Part shown: positions 38,216 to 51,317 of the stretch, one piece after another
Position numbering within the stretch: position 1 is the stretch's first letter
Layout of the letters: every line of letters begins with the position of its first letter
Assembly (NCBI RefSeq): GCF_051014685.1
Contig: NC_135060.1
Span: 8,928,001 to 8,992,000 of the forward strand
Source: Ptiloglossa arizonensis
Lineage: Eukaryota; Arthropoda; Insecta; Hymenoptera; Colletidae
DNA: 64,000 nucleotides
Direction of reading: 5' to 3'
The notes under the pieces: generated by a model
Databases searched by the model: none
Told to the model about the DNA's origin: nothing
Seen by the model: only the letters and a program-made list of their open reading frames with translations
Translations under genes and position numbers: made by a program

Positions 38216-38461
38216 ATGGTCGGCCATCCGTGCGAGTTGTTTCGTAGTGTGGAGTCCGCTTTGCCGCGTAGGTGCCGATCACGAGGCGATTCAACCGGTT
38301 CCCCGTTACTCGTCGGAGATGCCTCGCCGGGTTATCGAGGGGTATCCCGCGAGCCTGTTGACGAGCCAGGAGGTTTCGCTATCGCCGCGAAGCCGTCAGT
38401 CATTCGCCGACTATCAACCGCGTGTGATCGCTATGGTGCTGTGGCAATAGCGCAGTTATGA
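38216..38461 (+). promoter_or_regulatory. Candidate 81-codon uORF overlapping the ModSP start
   Basis: An ATG at 38216 opens a frame of 81 codons that ends with TGA at 38459-38461, overlapping the main ATG at 38458 (ATGA). A second open frame in the same segment (38247-38450) also ends just before that start. The segment is GC-rich and could instead be coding for something else. Whether it is part of the ModSP leader depends on the unseen transcription start. Confidence 0.4.
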
Positions 38462-41400
38462 ATGCACGCGTTGCACTTTCAGTGGGCTTCTCGTTGGCGG
38501 CATTAACGGCGTCGCGTGAGTAGCCTTCGTTATGCTCGATTTCCATGGGTCCCGTCGCGAAACCGCGAAAGAAAAAAAAGAAAAAGAAAAAAAAAGAGAG
38601 GACCGCACGCAGCAAGGAGTCACGAGCCGCAGGAATGCGACTTTCGAGTTCGCGACGTGTTCGGTGTTCGAACGAAGTTTCGCTCGTTAGCGGGATCTAA
38701 TGGAAGTTTGAACGCCTGGGAATCGGGGAGTGGCGAAGCTGCTATCTTTTGGAAACATCGTTCTAGAGAGACGTAGTCCGTTATTTTTTCTTTTTTTTTT
38801 CGTTTCCTTCCTTTTCGAGAACAACTTCGTAATCTCGTCGCGGGGGATAAACTCGAGCATAATAACGATCGATGGACCGTAGGGTTCGTTTCATCCTGAA
38901 ATCTTCTTATCGATTATGCTTCCTTTTTGTTGATTTCGAGACTCAGAACTGAGCGTTCAAACTTCGGGAGCGTGATCTACTTACCGTTCGGACGAAAAAG
39001 AGTAAAACACGTTCCTAGAGGTGCTGTGAAGATTCGCTTGGACTAAAGATTCCCTCGGACTGATCCGAACAGGCTTCCTAAACATTTTGTCTTCGCGATG
39101 ATAGCGCTGTTGGTCGTTAATTCGCGCGATACGAGTTTCTGATCGATAGCGAAACCAGCTTTGCCGCTACATGGGAAATTTCTTCCGATCTTGAGTAGAC
39201 ATCGATTTGGCGCGTTTATCCAGGTTGAAATATGTAATTAGCTCCGCGTAATTTACTTACTTTTTCTACGTAGCTTCGAATGTTTGACTTTTCGTACTTC
39301 TGTCTCAGTTATGTGTTCTCGATATGCATCTCAAGGTTCAGATACTTCGTACAAATAAGTAATTTAGTCGTGTTTGTAAGATTCGGTGCACACTTCCGTC
39401 GAATCGTTTATTCAAAAATGGACAAAATTATCGAATACCGCCACTCGAAATTCCAAACTCGACAATCTTTCCAAAATTCTGTCTTGAGTAAAAAACGCTT
39501 GTAATTCGAGGTACTTCTGTCTAAGAAGACTTCTGTCTAAAGAACAAACCTTTTTTCAGGCCCGTGTTTGTTCTTGTTCGTTCTCGAGTAAATCGCGTTC
39601 CTGGATAGTATTTATTTCGGTAACATTTGGTGCGATCGTAACCCGTTTCGAAATCGTGTTGGTCGCTTTGCTATCTTCGCTACAGCCGCGATCTGGTCTC
39701 TCGTAACTCCTTCCGGAAGGATGGTCGCGTGACGGGACCGATTGGCATCGCGAAACGACACAGGGAACGTTCATAGCGATAGTAATCCGGTGATCCGTCA
39801 GACGGTAATTTTTCATCTATTTTTCCCACCTCGTTAGTGCCACCCGATCAGGGGAACCTGCGGGTACAGAGAAGCCCAGCACCGCCGCCGTGGGCGAACA
39901 ATGGTGGTCGTTGGTCCACAGGTGGGGATAAATTCGTCGATCAAGGGAACTTCAACGACAGGAGAGGTCCTCCAGGTGGTGTGCCCCCGGGATTATCCGG
40001 TGGCGGTCCACCGGGTTTGAGCGGTAAACCGGGAAAGGGACAAGGAAAACCGGGTAGACCGAATTTCGTGGATGACAGGCCACACGAGCACGTCACACCT
40101 GACGATGGTGGTGGTGGTGGTGGAAAACCATCCGTGATCGACAGAGTAAACGGCGACGAAGGAACCGAGACTTCGAGCACCCGACCCGATGGAGGGGACC
40201 AACAAACGAATTGCAGGTGAGACCGTGACGAGGGAGCGTGGAATGCTCGATAAGATCGCGACGCGAATGTACGATGGATGGGATTATACGCAATTAAACG
40301 CCACGATGGGACAGATTTCCCGAAACGTGTTCAAAATTCGTAACGGTTTATCAATATTCCGTACGCGAACGTAATTAATCGCTAAGGCGGCTACCTAAAT
40401 GCGTTACGCGTATAAAATAAAGTACACCGGGAACTGTGGTCATAATTAATAGAACTGTTAGAAAATGTATTTTGACCATCGTCGTGTTCGCGAGGAAACG
40501 ATTTTAATAATCGAGAAACGTCACGATGATAGTTCTTCAATCGTTTGGGTTCTCTTCTGAAGTAATGGGGATTCGTATTTGAGAATACGCGAGAGAGAAA
40601 GTTAACAACGAACGTGAGTGCGAACCAAATCGAAGTGCGCGAGATGAGATATTCAAGGTTGTTTTGCCTCTCGCACGTGGTGTATTCTTTTGTACCGTAG
40701 TGGTTAATACCGATTAGAAACTAATTTAACCAAATACTGGTTGGGATTACAAACAATGGCTCGCTTTACGCGATCGCATTGTAAATGAGCATAAACGAGG
40801 ACCCGAGTATCTAGTTTCGTCGCAAGTCATAATTGGATTTGTTTCGAGTATTTCATCGTTACACATTTTGGTCACGTTTTAGGGGATTTTGTCCCGGGAG
40901 CGGCTGGTGGTAAATTCTGACGAGACTCGCGAAGGTTCGTGCATCGATGCAACGATTGAGTGAACAGAAGTTGAAACTGGAATTGAACCGATACCGAATT
41001 GGAGTTTGAACGTTGATATAGAAATGAACCGTAGTTCTGCTGGAGTTTGAACGTTGATATAGAAACGAACCGGTATTCTCTCGGTGTTTGATCGACGATA
41101 ACGAAATGAACTGGTACCGATAACTGTTGAATATCAATGTAGAATTCGATATACGTAGCTGCTGAATATCGATACAACGATCCGGGACCGATCGAGCCAA
41201 AACTGAACGATGAATTTTAAGAATTTTCAAACTAACAGAGACAGGGATAGGATAAAGGCTTAGAAAGTTTCGATGCAAAAAAAAACACGAAAGTTAGGAT
41301 GACTCAGGGTTCGTAGAGCACGGATGATACAGCGATTCACGGGAACGACTATCGCAATGTTTACGAGCGAGAAATTACGCGTTGATTTGAGCAACTAGAT

Positions 41401-44400
41401 CGCAGTTCTGTCAATTTTTAATCGAACGGTTGGTATTTTGCATGGTCATCGAAACAGATAAGTTAAATATCTTTCGATGTCACGATGGTGGTGGTAAAGT
41501 GAAAGATTGCGTTGGTAGTTTGACAATCGACAGGGACTGCTGGAAATAGTGGCACGGGAAAAGTAAGCAAGTAGCCGAAGAGTTTTCATCGAGTCGGTAA
41601 ATTATTCGAACATCGAGTGAACAATCGCCACGCTACACGCGTGGACGAACTAATGGAAGGATTAGAGAAGCCCGGTGTCTCTGTCGAGAAAATTTTCATC
41701 GAAGATTCTGCTTCGTCGAAAATACATTTTGTTCAACCCGTTATTGACCGAGTGAAATTGGATTTTTTCATACCTGATAGAGTCAACGTTTAAACAAACG
41801 TCCGTTTTCAAATTAGGTGTCCGTGACTTTGTCACGAACCGTGCGAAACGTTTTCCAAAATCAAAAAATGTTTGCCGCTCGGGAAAGAAAAATATTTTGG
41901 GACACGTGTTTGTAAAATATTACGTCGATAGAATGTATTTCAAAAGTTTGAACACCGATTTTAAAATAATCTTCTACAAAGTAATTGCAAGAGTTCGTAG
42001 AAGCACGAACGCATTCAATTTTTAATTTCAACGACAAAGATATTTCTCCGTCGTTTAACTTTTTATAAACCTGTTTCGAAGAACTTTCATCATCGCGTTT
42101 CATCGTATTTAACTCCAGTTTCAATCGTGAATAATATAGAATATCCTGTAAAGTATTTACGATGTTTATTGGAGCAGTTAAGAAGATTGTATCGAACGAA
42201 TGCAAGGTAATCGACTTCTTCGAATCGATATACCTACAGCTTTGAAATAGCGAACCGCGCGAGTTGTTTAATTTTTAAATATAATCTGTAATCTTCGTTC
42301 AATCGTGATTGGATAACCTCGTTGATGTGTTGGTACATTAATGACGTAACAAAACGACAAATTAATTGGTTACCGTGAATTCAACGTTAAAGTTCTACAT
42401 AATGCGATTTCGTATCAGATTCACTTTCGTTGCACATCAAACGCTCGCGATTTGTAATTCCTAGAATTCGTGTTAATGAGTTGAGCGGGCAGAGTGGGCG
42501 TTAGATATACGAACAATAAAACGCCTAATGATTAAACGCGATACGATATCTATCGCGCATTTGTGTTTCGGAAAATATGTTTCCAACAATCGTATAAGTT
42601 ATACGATATCTAGATATGGAACGCTTCATCAATTCGGAACTGTTCTAATGAATTTCTGATAACTAAATGTGTCAAACGCGATTGGGTAGGACTGTTAATG
42701 GAAACTCGGTTCAGCGAACTCGATCTATTTCGGAAAATGACAATCGGAGCGAGCGTATATTTACTATAATTTGATTGTAAAATATTTATATCTGCTTCGT
42801 ATGTACATCGAGATATACGCGAGTTATATTTAAATTCGGTGTAATTCGGTTTACAGGCAGAGTATTCCAATTAAATTTTGCGTAAACAGGGGTGATTCTT
42901 TAAAATATTTTCCATACAGCAAATAGAGAGATGATTCTTTAAAATATTTTCTATACAGGAACTAGAGAGATGGTTCTTTAAAATATTTTCCATACAGGAT
43001 ATTTCTTCGTGTTTGCAAAGAATTGCGAAAATTGGTTGAGAATTATAGACTTTAGCCGCAATTTAATATTAACACACCAATGGAAATTATTTATAACAAT
43101 TTAATTGAACATTCTTACCCGCGAGATCAACAAGAACGTGTCGTAATCACTTTTTTTTTTATTAAAATTTAAATTACCAGATTCGTACATTTGCAACGCG
43201 TTCCAGAATTTACGACGAAGAGTGTTTAAGCCAACAGGTGGTTCTTTTAAAAATTATCTTTCAAAGTAAGTAAATGATTGGAAAAACACGTTCTGTGACT
43301 TAATAAGAAGATTATATTGAGTCACGATTATATAAATTTCATTCCTTGTTTTACAAACATATTGAGAAACACTTTGCACAATCTTTGTAGAGAAGAAAAG
43401 AATAGATTCTCGAGTTTGCTAAGTTCGAAACTGGACTACTAAAAAAATTCGTCCAAATCTGACGATCTACGTACATAGTTACCGTTTGGATGTTGTATCT
43501 TTCAATGCGTTATAAACGCGAAAAAAAAAAAACACTTTTTAGCCGATGATGGGCAGCGAAAGTCGTGAAACGCGTATATCGAGTAGAAGTCGATCGAAAT
43601 CGGTGTTAAGAGGAAACGTTTCTCGATAATATGCGCTGGCAAGTGTCGTCCGCGAACGAGTTAAAAAACAATGGTTTTCCCACCGAAATCGTTTCGCTTC
43701 TGCCTCGATGGATCCGCGGCGAATGAAATGCGGCAATCAAGAAGCAGTCTGTGTATAGCGTCTCCAAACACGTAATCAACGTTTGTTGTCGTTTCAAAAA
43801 CAGGGAAAACGAGTTCCGTTGTGGAAGCGGGGAATGTTTGTCGGGGTCCGTGAGGTGCGACAACAAATTCGATTGTCGCGATTCCAGCGACGAACACGGC
43901 TGCGTCACGTAAGTTAATTCTCCGTAAAAAGAAAGTAGAGTAAAAGAGAGAGAGAGAGGGTAAAGAAAAAAAGAAAAAAAAGAAGAAAAAAAAATAGAAC
44001 AGAAAGGAACAATGTTACGTAATTTGCGAAATCGTTGCGAAAACGTGTCGAGTATTCGAGCGAGCCTCGACTACACGGGGATCGTGAGCTTAACGAACAG
44101 CTAAGAAAGCGGCCGCGGCCGTAATGAATTCAATTATTCTCTTATTTGCGCTCGTTTAATTACGACACCGTTAATTATTCGCGCCGGACGTCGCAGAAAA
44201 CCGGGAAACGAAGCCGGCTGCGTCCTTCCCGAACAACCCGAAGGTGGAAGTTACGAACTAGGCGGTTGCGGTAAACCTTGCCCTTACCATGCGGGTAATA
44301 AAGTTCCCAGAAACAGCATTCTGACTTACACTTGCCGGGACAATTACATATTGAACGGAAGCACCATCTCGGTTTGCGTCAACGACGCGTGGTACAATCA

Positions 44401-47400
44401 GCCATCTTGTCTGAGTAAGTTCACTCGATTAACGCACTTCGTCGGACTCGCGGCGATGGTCGACAACCTGTACGATTTCATCCTTTGACGATTCACCCGT
44501 GGATCGGAGGTATCGTTGGAAATAACGAAAGAGAGATCGAGCACGATCGAAAAAGAATTTTTTAACGATGTTCTCAATCGGAAAATTCGAGATAGAAATC
44601 TTCGAGATAGAAAGGACCGATTGTTATTTTATTATATCGTCGACAAGTTGAAACTTTACAATGCGTCGAAAGATACCAATGATCTGTGAATTTTACAAAT
44701 GGAATAATATTTAACGAATCTAACCCCTTGGTGAAGAAGATTGCCGACCATCGACTCGCAGAGAGTCTGTGGCGACTCAGAGAGGTGTCAACCAAGTGTC
44801 CATTTTGTTCTCTTTGAATACATATCGCGCACTTTCTTGCGTTCGATATCATGTTGAATTTAAGGTACAAACAATCTTTTCAAATTTAGATTCGTCACTT
44901 GGGTAATACCTCCTTTCGCTCGAGACTTCAATTCAAGAGACTGGAATTTATGTCGAGAGTACTTGAGAAATTTCAAGGTCGAAATCCAAGCTACTGTTTT
45001 AATACAAGCATTTTTCTACGAGTAGAATGATACGTATATCGCGATAAAATCACGGTATCAATTTGCACTTTAAGCGTGCGAAAAAGATGATCGGAGTTCG
45101 AAGAAGCGATTTCGACCTTCGGGTTTTACACGTTGATTTCTCTTGTCGCGAAATATGTTCGATCACGTATTTAACGCATTATTAATTTTCTCTTCGTTTA
45201 AAATATTACTCCGCCAGGAACTTGTTCCGCGCTGAGCAGTTCCACGGTGAACATTCTGTGCACCTATCAGGGAGACGAAGTGTCCTGCACAGAACGAATT
45301 AAGCCAGGAACCGTGGCGACTTTATCGTGCAAATCGTCCTACAACTTACCTGTGACGAACGACCCAGCCTATCGCACGCTTACCTGTCTCGAAGATGGAC
45401 TATGGGACCGTCGAATTTTCCGCTGTCTTCCAGGTAACTATAATTTTGTTCGCATTACTCCGTTGGGTTACGGGACACCTGCGCCAAAAGGTCTATAAAA
45501 TAAAAGAGCAATGGGCGCACGAGCTTTCTGTATAAGGTTAACATCGATCGGTAAATTCTTATCGAACGTTTAATCGAGAATTATCGTTCATTTCTGTAAG
45601 AATAAAATCGGAGATCGTTGCTCTTTCAACGAATAAATAAAAAATTGAAAGAAATGGTTACGAACTAATTTTCGTACGTTGTACGTACGTTTAGAAACTA
45701 GGAAGAACGAATCTTATCTGTTTCCTACGTGATCTATATACTTCACTTCCGAATTTTTCGGATCCATGTTTACGAGCTGTGGATGGAACAGTGGTTTACA
45801 AGGACGTATTTGATTAGACTCGATAATTGTTCAGTCGGAAAGAAAATTTCCCTCGAACTTTTCAAACGATACATTTTTCAAAATTGTACGAAGCTAGCGT
45901 GGAGGTCTGTTTATACAGAAGCACGAAAAGTATATTCAAGATACAAGGAATATTGTGGAATATTTTTCAGGATACGAGGAATATTTTACAATATTTTTCA
46001 GGGCACGCGGAATATTTTGCAATATTTTTCAAGGGACAAGGAATATTTTGTAATATTATTCAAGAGGCAAGGAATATTTGAAAATGTTTTTTAAGATACA
46101 AGGAATATTTCAGCCATTTCGGAGTACGCGATTTTCGTGAATTAATCTCTGCGTTTCGAATATGTAGCGAACGTGAAGCGATCTCCGTGTTTCAAATATT
46201 ATTAGTACAATAAAATGATCCAATCGATAGGGTTTGTAGAATGGTTTTGTTTTATCGTGTCTCTAATGTAATACATTTTTTCCGTCAGAATGTGGAATAC
46301 CTGTTTCGCATGGTAATACGCTGGTCGTGAACGGATTCGAGGCCAAGCTTGGGGTATTTCCGTGGCACGTTGGTATTTACAACAAAAAGGCAGAGAACGA
46401 GTACGAGCAAATTTGCGGGGCCACTCTTATAAGCAACAATCTCGCCGTATCAGGTAATTTCATGCTGGAGAAATTAATTTTTGCGTCGAAGCCGCGCAAA
46501 ATTTTGCGTCGGTGAATTTCATAAACTATTTAGAACTTTATTTCTTCTCCCGTTCGATGTTTTTAATGCAAGTAATTTCAGCAAGAAACTGTAGGGGAAC
46601 TAATAACTCTGCAGCCGCAGCTTTCCCCATAACGTTGCTTTTCTCTATTAAATTTTATTTTTTAATCAATATTGCTTTTGTCAACTTACAAGTTGTCACA
46701 GGTCACAGTTTTGTTACGATCTAAAACGATTTTCGTTTACTCGTGGATACAAAATTTACGAAGAAACAGTTTCGATTCCTTATTATCTTCTTATTTTAAC
46801 CGAACTTTACAACAGCTACGTTACAGCGTGTATTAATAACCGGTATTCTAAAATTAACAAAACTCGTTGCTCGAGATGAGCGTGATCAAAATATGTCAAA
46901 AGCCAAATGCAAGAGGTCGATCGAACGAAAAAGGGATCTGACTTGCTCCGCGAAGACTCTACAAAAAAATGAAAGCATTTCTCGAAAATGAATTTTACAA
47001 GAATACCGACAAAACGTAGAGGAAATTAACGAACGTTCGCCCGTCCAAGTGATAAAACCTAAGTTATTTGCGCGTAGCGACTGATACACCGAGTTTATAA
47101 AGGGCGCGTTGCCAACTATCCGTATACAATAAACGATCGAACAATAAGGTCCCCGAAACTGAACGTTCTCTTTATTTTCGTTTCGAAATGGCTCGAACAT
47201 GCTGTAAATTAGTATCCATAAGCGAACGAGAATCATTTCCCGGATCAACGATACCCGAATTGCATTAAATTCAACAAGGCGATAACGCGGAAAATTTACA
47301 TAATCCGTCGATAATTTTCGCGTTACGGTTTTACTTCCCCTTGCGGCTCGCGTTACCAGTACCAACGTTCACGTTGGGCTAAAATTCCATTAACATCGAA

Positions 47401-50400
47401 ACAAAAGGAATCTTTGCGTAAACGGAATCGTCGCGAATGTACAATCGAACGAAATCCGACTAATTACCAAGCGAAATGAACGTTCCACTCCACGACAGCC
47501 GCCCACTGTTTCTACGACGAGGTCTACAATAAATTGTTCAACAAATCGCATTTCGCCGTGGCGGCGGGCAAGCACTATCGCGATTGGAACGCCGATGAAA
47601 ATTACGCGCAGAAGTCGATGGTGACCGAGATCTCGATACCAGAGAGGTACATGGGTGCACGGGGGAATTTCGCCCAAGACATAGCCTTGATCAAATTGGC
47701 CACTCCTTTGGAGTTAACCACCCTTGTTCGACCGATTTGCATGGATTGGGACAACGTCTACGAGAGGAGGCAGCTGCAGGCTGGTCAGAACGGGAAGGTG
47801 AGAATCGACCGGAACTACGAACGAAAAGTTCTCCTCTCTGGTCGAAACGAAAATAAATTCCTCCTTTTTACAATTTTTTTTTTTTCAACATCGAAACAAT
47901 TGCGACGAAACTCGAAAAATTAGAAACGTTGACTCACACCGAAGTCTGTATACACTTTATACATGAAGTAACGTCTGTACTCTGTACAGTAACGTTTTTC
48001 AAGCTGGTTCGCGTATCTCGAGAACCGGTAGACCGATCGTCTCGAAATTTAACGCGCGTATAAAGTAAACATCCTTCTGACGTTTTGACGTAACGAAACT
48101 CGGTATAAAAATTCTTTTCATCGCTCGAGGAAGCAACAACACTTTCCCGAATAGATCGAATATTTCCGTGAAAGTGGTCTCATCACTTTCACAATTCTTC
48201 AGTTTCGGTTCGTATCACTCGGTTCGGAGAGTAAACACATTTACGCAAAATGTGTACACTTTTTATTTATTCGTACAGGCCGACCACGGTAAGAGTTATC
48301 GCGCGAAACGTGAGCGCAAGTTTTCGCGTACGACCCTCGACCGGCCCGTGTATCGTTTCGACGAAATGAATTATTCGTACGGGAAAAAATTCCCATAATT
48401 TCGGCAAACACGGCTCACGTGCGTCTACTTTCGATGTTTGAAATTTACAAAAATCTCAAGTATCGTCGAATTTTTGGAGCTACGATCTGGACACGGTCGA
48501 CTTTAATTAAAGATACGAAGCAGTCGGATATGCTGATGTACATTGATTAATCTCATCCGGTACAGTCGCGTAGTTGGCACGTTCCTTCCCGGACGAATTT
48601 CCGTGCTTTTTAGTTTCCTTTCCTTCCGCGACTGGTTTCAGCTGGCTAATTAAGTCACGCCGGATTATATTTCCGTAATTAATTCGCACTCGTTCCTTGG
48701 TCCACGATGCTGTTCCATTTCTGCAAATTAATTTGTTCCCCGCGACGCTTTGTTTTTCTTTTTTTTTCTTTTTTCGAGTCACACCGTGAGAACGGATCCG
48801 TTCGTGAATCGTGGTTCGTGATCGCGTTTTGTTAAAAATTGCAGTCGGTCGGATGGGGCAAGACGATCGCTGACGAGCCCAGCAAGACTCTACAGGAGTT
48901 GATCATGCCATTTGTGCCTTATGATCAGTGTCTCTCCGCTGTGCCCGATGAGTTTCGGGGCTACATCACGTCCGACAAGTTTTGCGCTGGCCGATTGAAC
49001 GGTGAGTCGATGAACAACAATTCACCGAAAATGAAAGAATTACTATTGAACGCGCATCCATCGCGAATTGTACTCCTTGTAGAAGAAATTTAAGTCGGTA
49101 TTTTAATTTTAACTTTCATTTTCGTTATTCATACGAGAGATTACCTGGACGAAGAATACGTACTCCATTTGGTGTTATTTTCGAATTAAGACTGGTAAAC
49201 ATACGTATTTTATTTGACGATAAATAAGAGTTGCGAGTCGATAACGAAATGTTGACGATAAGTGAATGTAGAGATTGAAATTTTGATTAATCGATGAAAT
49301 TAATTGTTTTACTATGACGGTGTATACGTCCGATTAAGTTACTTCTGAATTTCTCCTACTCGTTGGGGTTTTGGCTGGAAATATGCTCCAGGTATTAATT
49401 ATTCTTACAAAACGTGTTTCTGTTGCATCTGTGTCTTTGATTTACCGTTCATGTAATTTTCAGTCGCGAATACGACTACACGGTGGATTAATTTCGCGGA
49501 ATTTCATGCAGGATTCAATGTTCAATTACAGTTTCCAAGAATCTATTGTAATTTGTAGTTTCATGGAAATTGATATTGTTAATATTGATCGAGACGCACG
49601 TCGTTGTCTCGCGAGTTTACGATATTTCTGTATCGCAATTTTTAAAGCGCAATTGGATATTTGATGTAAAATATATCAAGTTTCGTCGATTTCATATCGT
49701 ATTAAAGTATTCTAGGCAAGTCACATAATCCAGATATTGAAAATCTTTCGACGGAATCGAAGTCTTCGTTCGATGTAACACCTGTAAAATTAGGGAATGC
49801 AAAATTTTATTAAATCGCATTAGAAATTATTTTAAAATTAATATCTTAATACTAGAATCTATCAGTGGAAATTCTCTTCTTCGAGGTCTTCGATCGATGT
49901 AATAACCAGCCTAGAAGATGAAAAAATTCAGACGATGTAAATGAAGCGAAAATTAATCAAGAAAGTAAAGGAGATGAATAGGTAGACGAGGTAAAATTAC
50001 GAGTAAGAAATTAAGCAAAAGACGAAGACAATTAGATATGTAATAATATTCAGGGTAGTAGTTGGAAGGAGTGTGGGGTGGAAGGATTGGAGGCAAACGA
50101 AGTCTTTCGATATCGAAGAAACGAAAGAAAATGGCCACGATTGCCACAGTCCTATATAAGTACTGGTAATAATAAAACTTATAATATTTTTGTCTTCTTC
50201 GTTTTATACTATTATAATATACAACGATATAGTGCAAAATAAACGACAAATTTAGTGCTTTTAAATTTGGTCAGTTTCGTAACAAAATGAGTAAAATTTG
50301 ATTCGTCACACGATCGATACAAATTATAATTTGAATTATAAAATGAAATTGTGTTTCGCGTCGAACGAATAAAAGCTTATCCGAATAACCGTTTGACCGA

Positions 50401-51317
50401 ATAAACGTAGGAAATAAAAGATAAATAACTTTTTACCCGGTTCGTTGAATAAAAATTAGACGATGTGTTATAAAACGAAATATTTCCCAATGAAAAACAT
50501 CGAATCAAAATTATATTCGTATTTTATTCGAACGAAATATTGCTGATCTCTGCAGCATAATTTCTGCTTGAATACAAAGAGAATGACCTAACTCGACTAA
50601 TTTAATTTGTCCAGTAACTAGTAAAAAAATCCAAATCTTTTTATTATTAACGATATGATTTCGAGGGACCTTCAAGGTGTTTACATTTGATTGTTCCTAT
50701 GTCTTTTTTTACACAAGTTCTCAAGATCATTTCCAACTATTATTATGTACAACTTTATAATTAGCTGCTTGCCCATCGGGTACTTCTTTATGTAAACTGA
50801 AAAATGTGAATGTGACCTTGATAAAAAGAAAACATACACAAAAAATCAAGTATCATCGTCTCGAACATCCTTCGAAACGGTATTATTCGTAAAAAATTTC
50901 GATTCGTCCGCCAGTCACGAACAAGATCGGGTCGGTTGAGTTAGGTGGCTCATCCTGTGTATTCTGAAGCGGAAACGAGGGGTCTGCCGCAAAGATCAAC
51001 GACCGAATCGATTGTGCCGTCAGGAAATTACTTCACGATGGATTAATAATTCAAGTCGATTTACTCGCGCGACAACTGTCCGGGGTAATCTTTTTAATTG
51101 ATGCACAATGTAAAAACTTTGATCGGCAGGTTCGAGCCTTTGCGAAGGTGACAGCGGTGGTGGTCTGTGCTTCGAAATGCACGGAACCTGGTATCTGCGT
51201 GGAGTCGTCAGTGTCAGTCCAGTCAAGGACGATAGATGTGATTACCACTCTTACACCGTGTTCACTTCTACCGGTTACTTCCGAGATTGGATTCGCGCCG
51301 CTTACGTCAGCACGTAA
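38458..51317 (+). CDS. modSP: Modular serine protease (ModSP type), LDLa-CCP-CCP-trypsin
   Basis: There are nine exons: 38458-38515, 39838-40216, 43804-43908, 44197-44414, 45218-45433, 46289-46453, 47499-47797, 48845-49001 and 51130-51317. All are in phase, giving 594 residues. A signal peptide ([19 protein letters not shown]) is followed by a Gly/Pro-rich linker of about 120 residues. Next come one LDLa domain (about 144-180; [16 protein letters not shown]), a CCP/Sushi domain (189-252), a second CCP-like domain (256-324), and an S1 protease domain. The catalytic residues are His383 (AAHC), Asp441 (QDIALIKLA) and Ser541 (CEGDSGGG). The mature N-terminus is probably VVNG after Leu337. The residue at the S1 pocket position 189 is Ser, so chymotrypsin-like specificity is expected, matching cleavage after Leu and self-activation. 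In insects ModSP/HP14 proteases start the Toll and melanization cascades downstream of PGRP/GNBP recognition. Here that is inferred from architecture. Relatives often have more LDLa domains. Confidence 0.92.
40960..41123. repeat. Diverged tandem repeat, 41-bp period (ModSP intron 2)
   Basis: GGAGTTTGAACGTTGATATA starts at 41001 and 41042. A diverged form (GGTGTTTGATCGACGATA) starts at 41083, each followed by GAAA(t/c)GAAC. A weaker unit precedes them. Confidence 0.8.
42892..43002. repeat. Tandem repeat, 39-bp period, three units (ModSP intron 2)
   Basis: TG(a/g)TTCTTTAAAATATTTT starts near 42893, 42932 and 42971. Each unit carries CATACAG or TATACAG, which resembles a 3' splice site, and the units are separated by TAGAGAGAT. 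Confidence 0.9.
45940..46115. repeat. Tandem repeat, exact 31-bp period, six units (ModSP intron 5)
   Basis: GGAATATT starts at 45947, 45978, 46009, 46040, 46071 and 46102, exactly 31 bp apart. Early units contain AATATTTTTCAG, a pyrimidine tract plus AG that imitates an acceptor site, 170-320 bp upstream of the real acceptor at 46,288. Confidence 0.93.
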
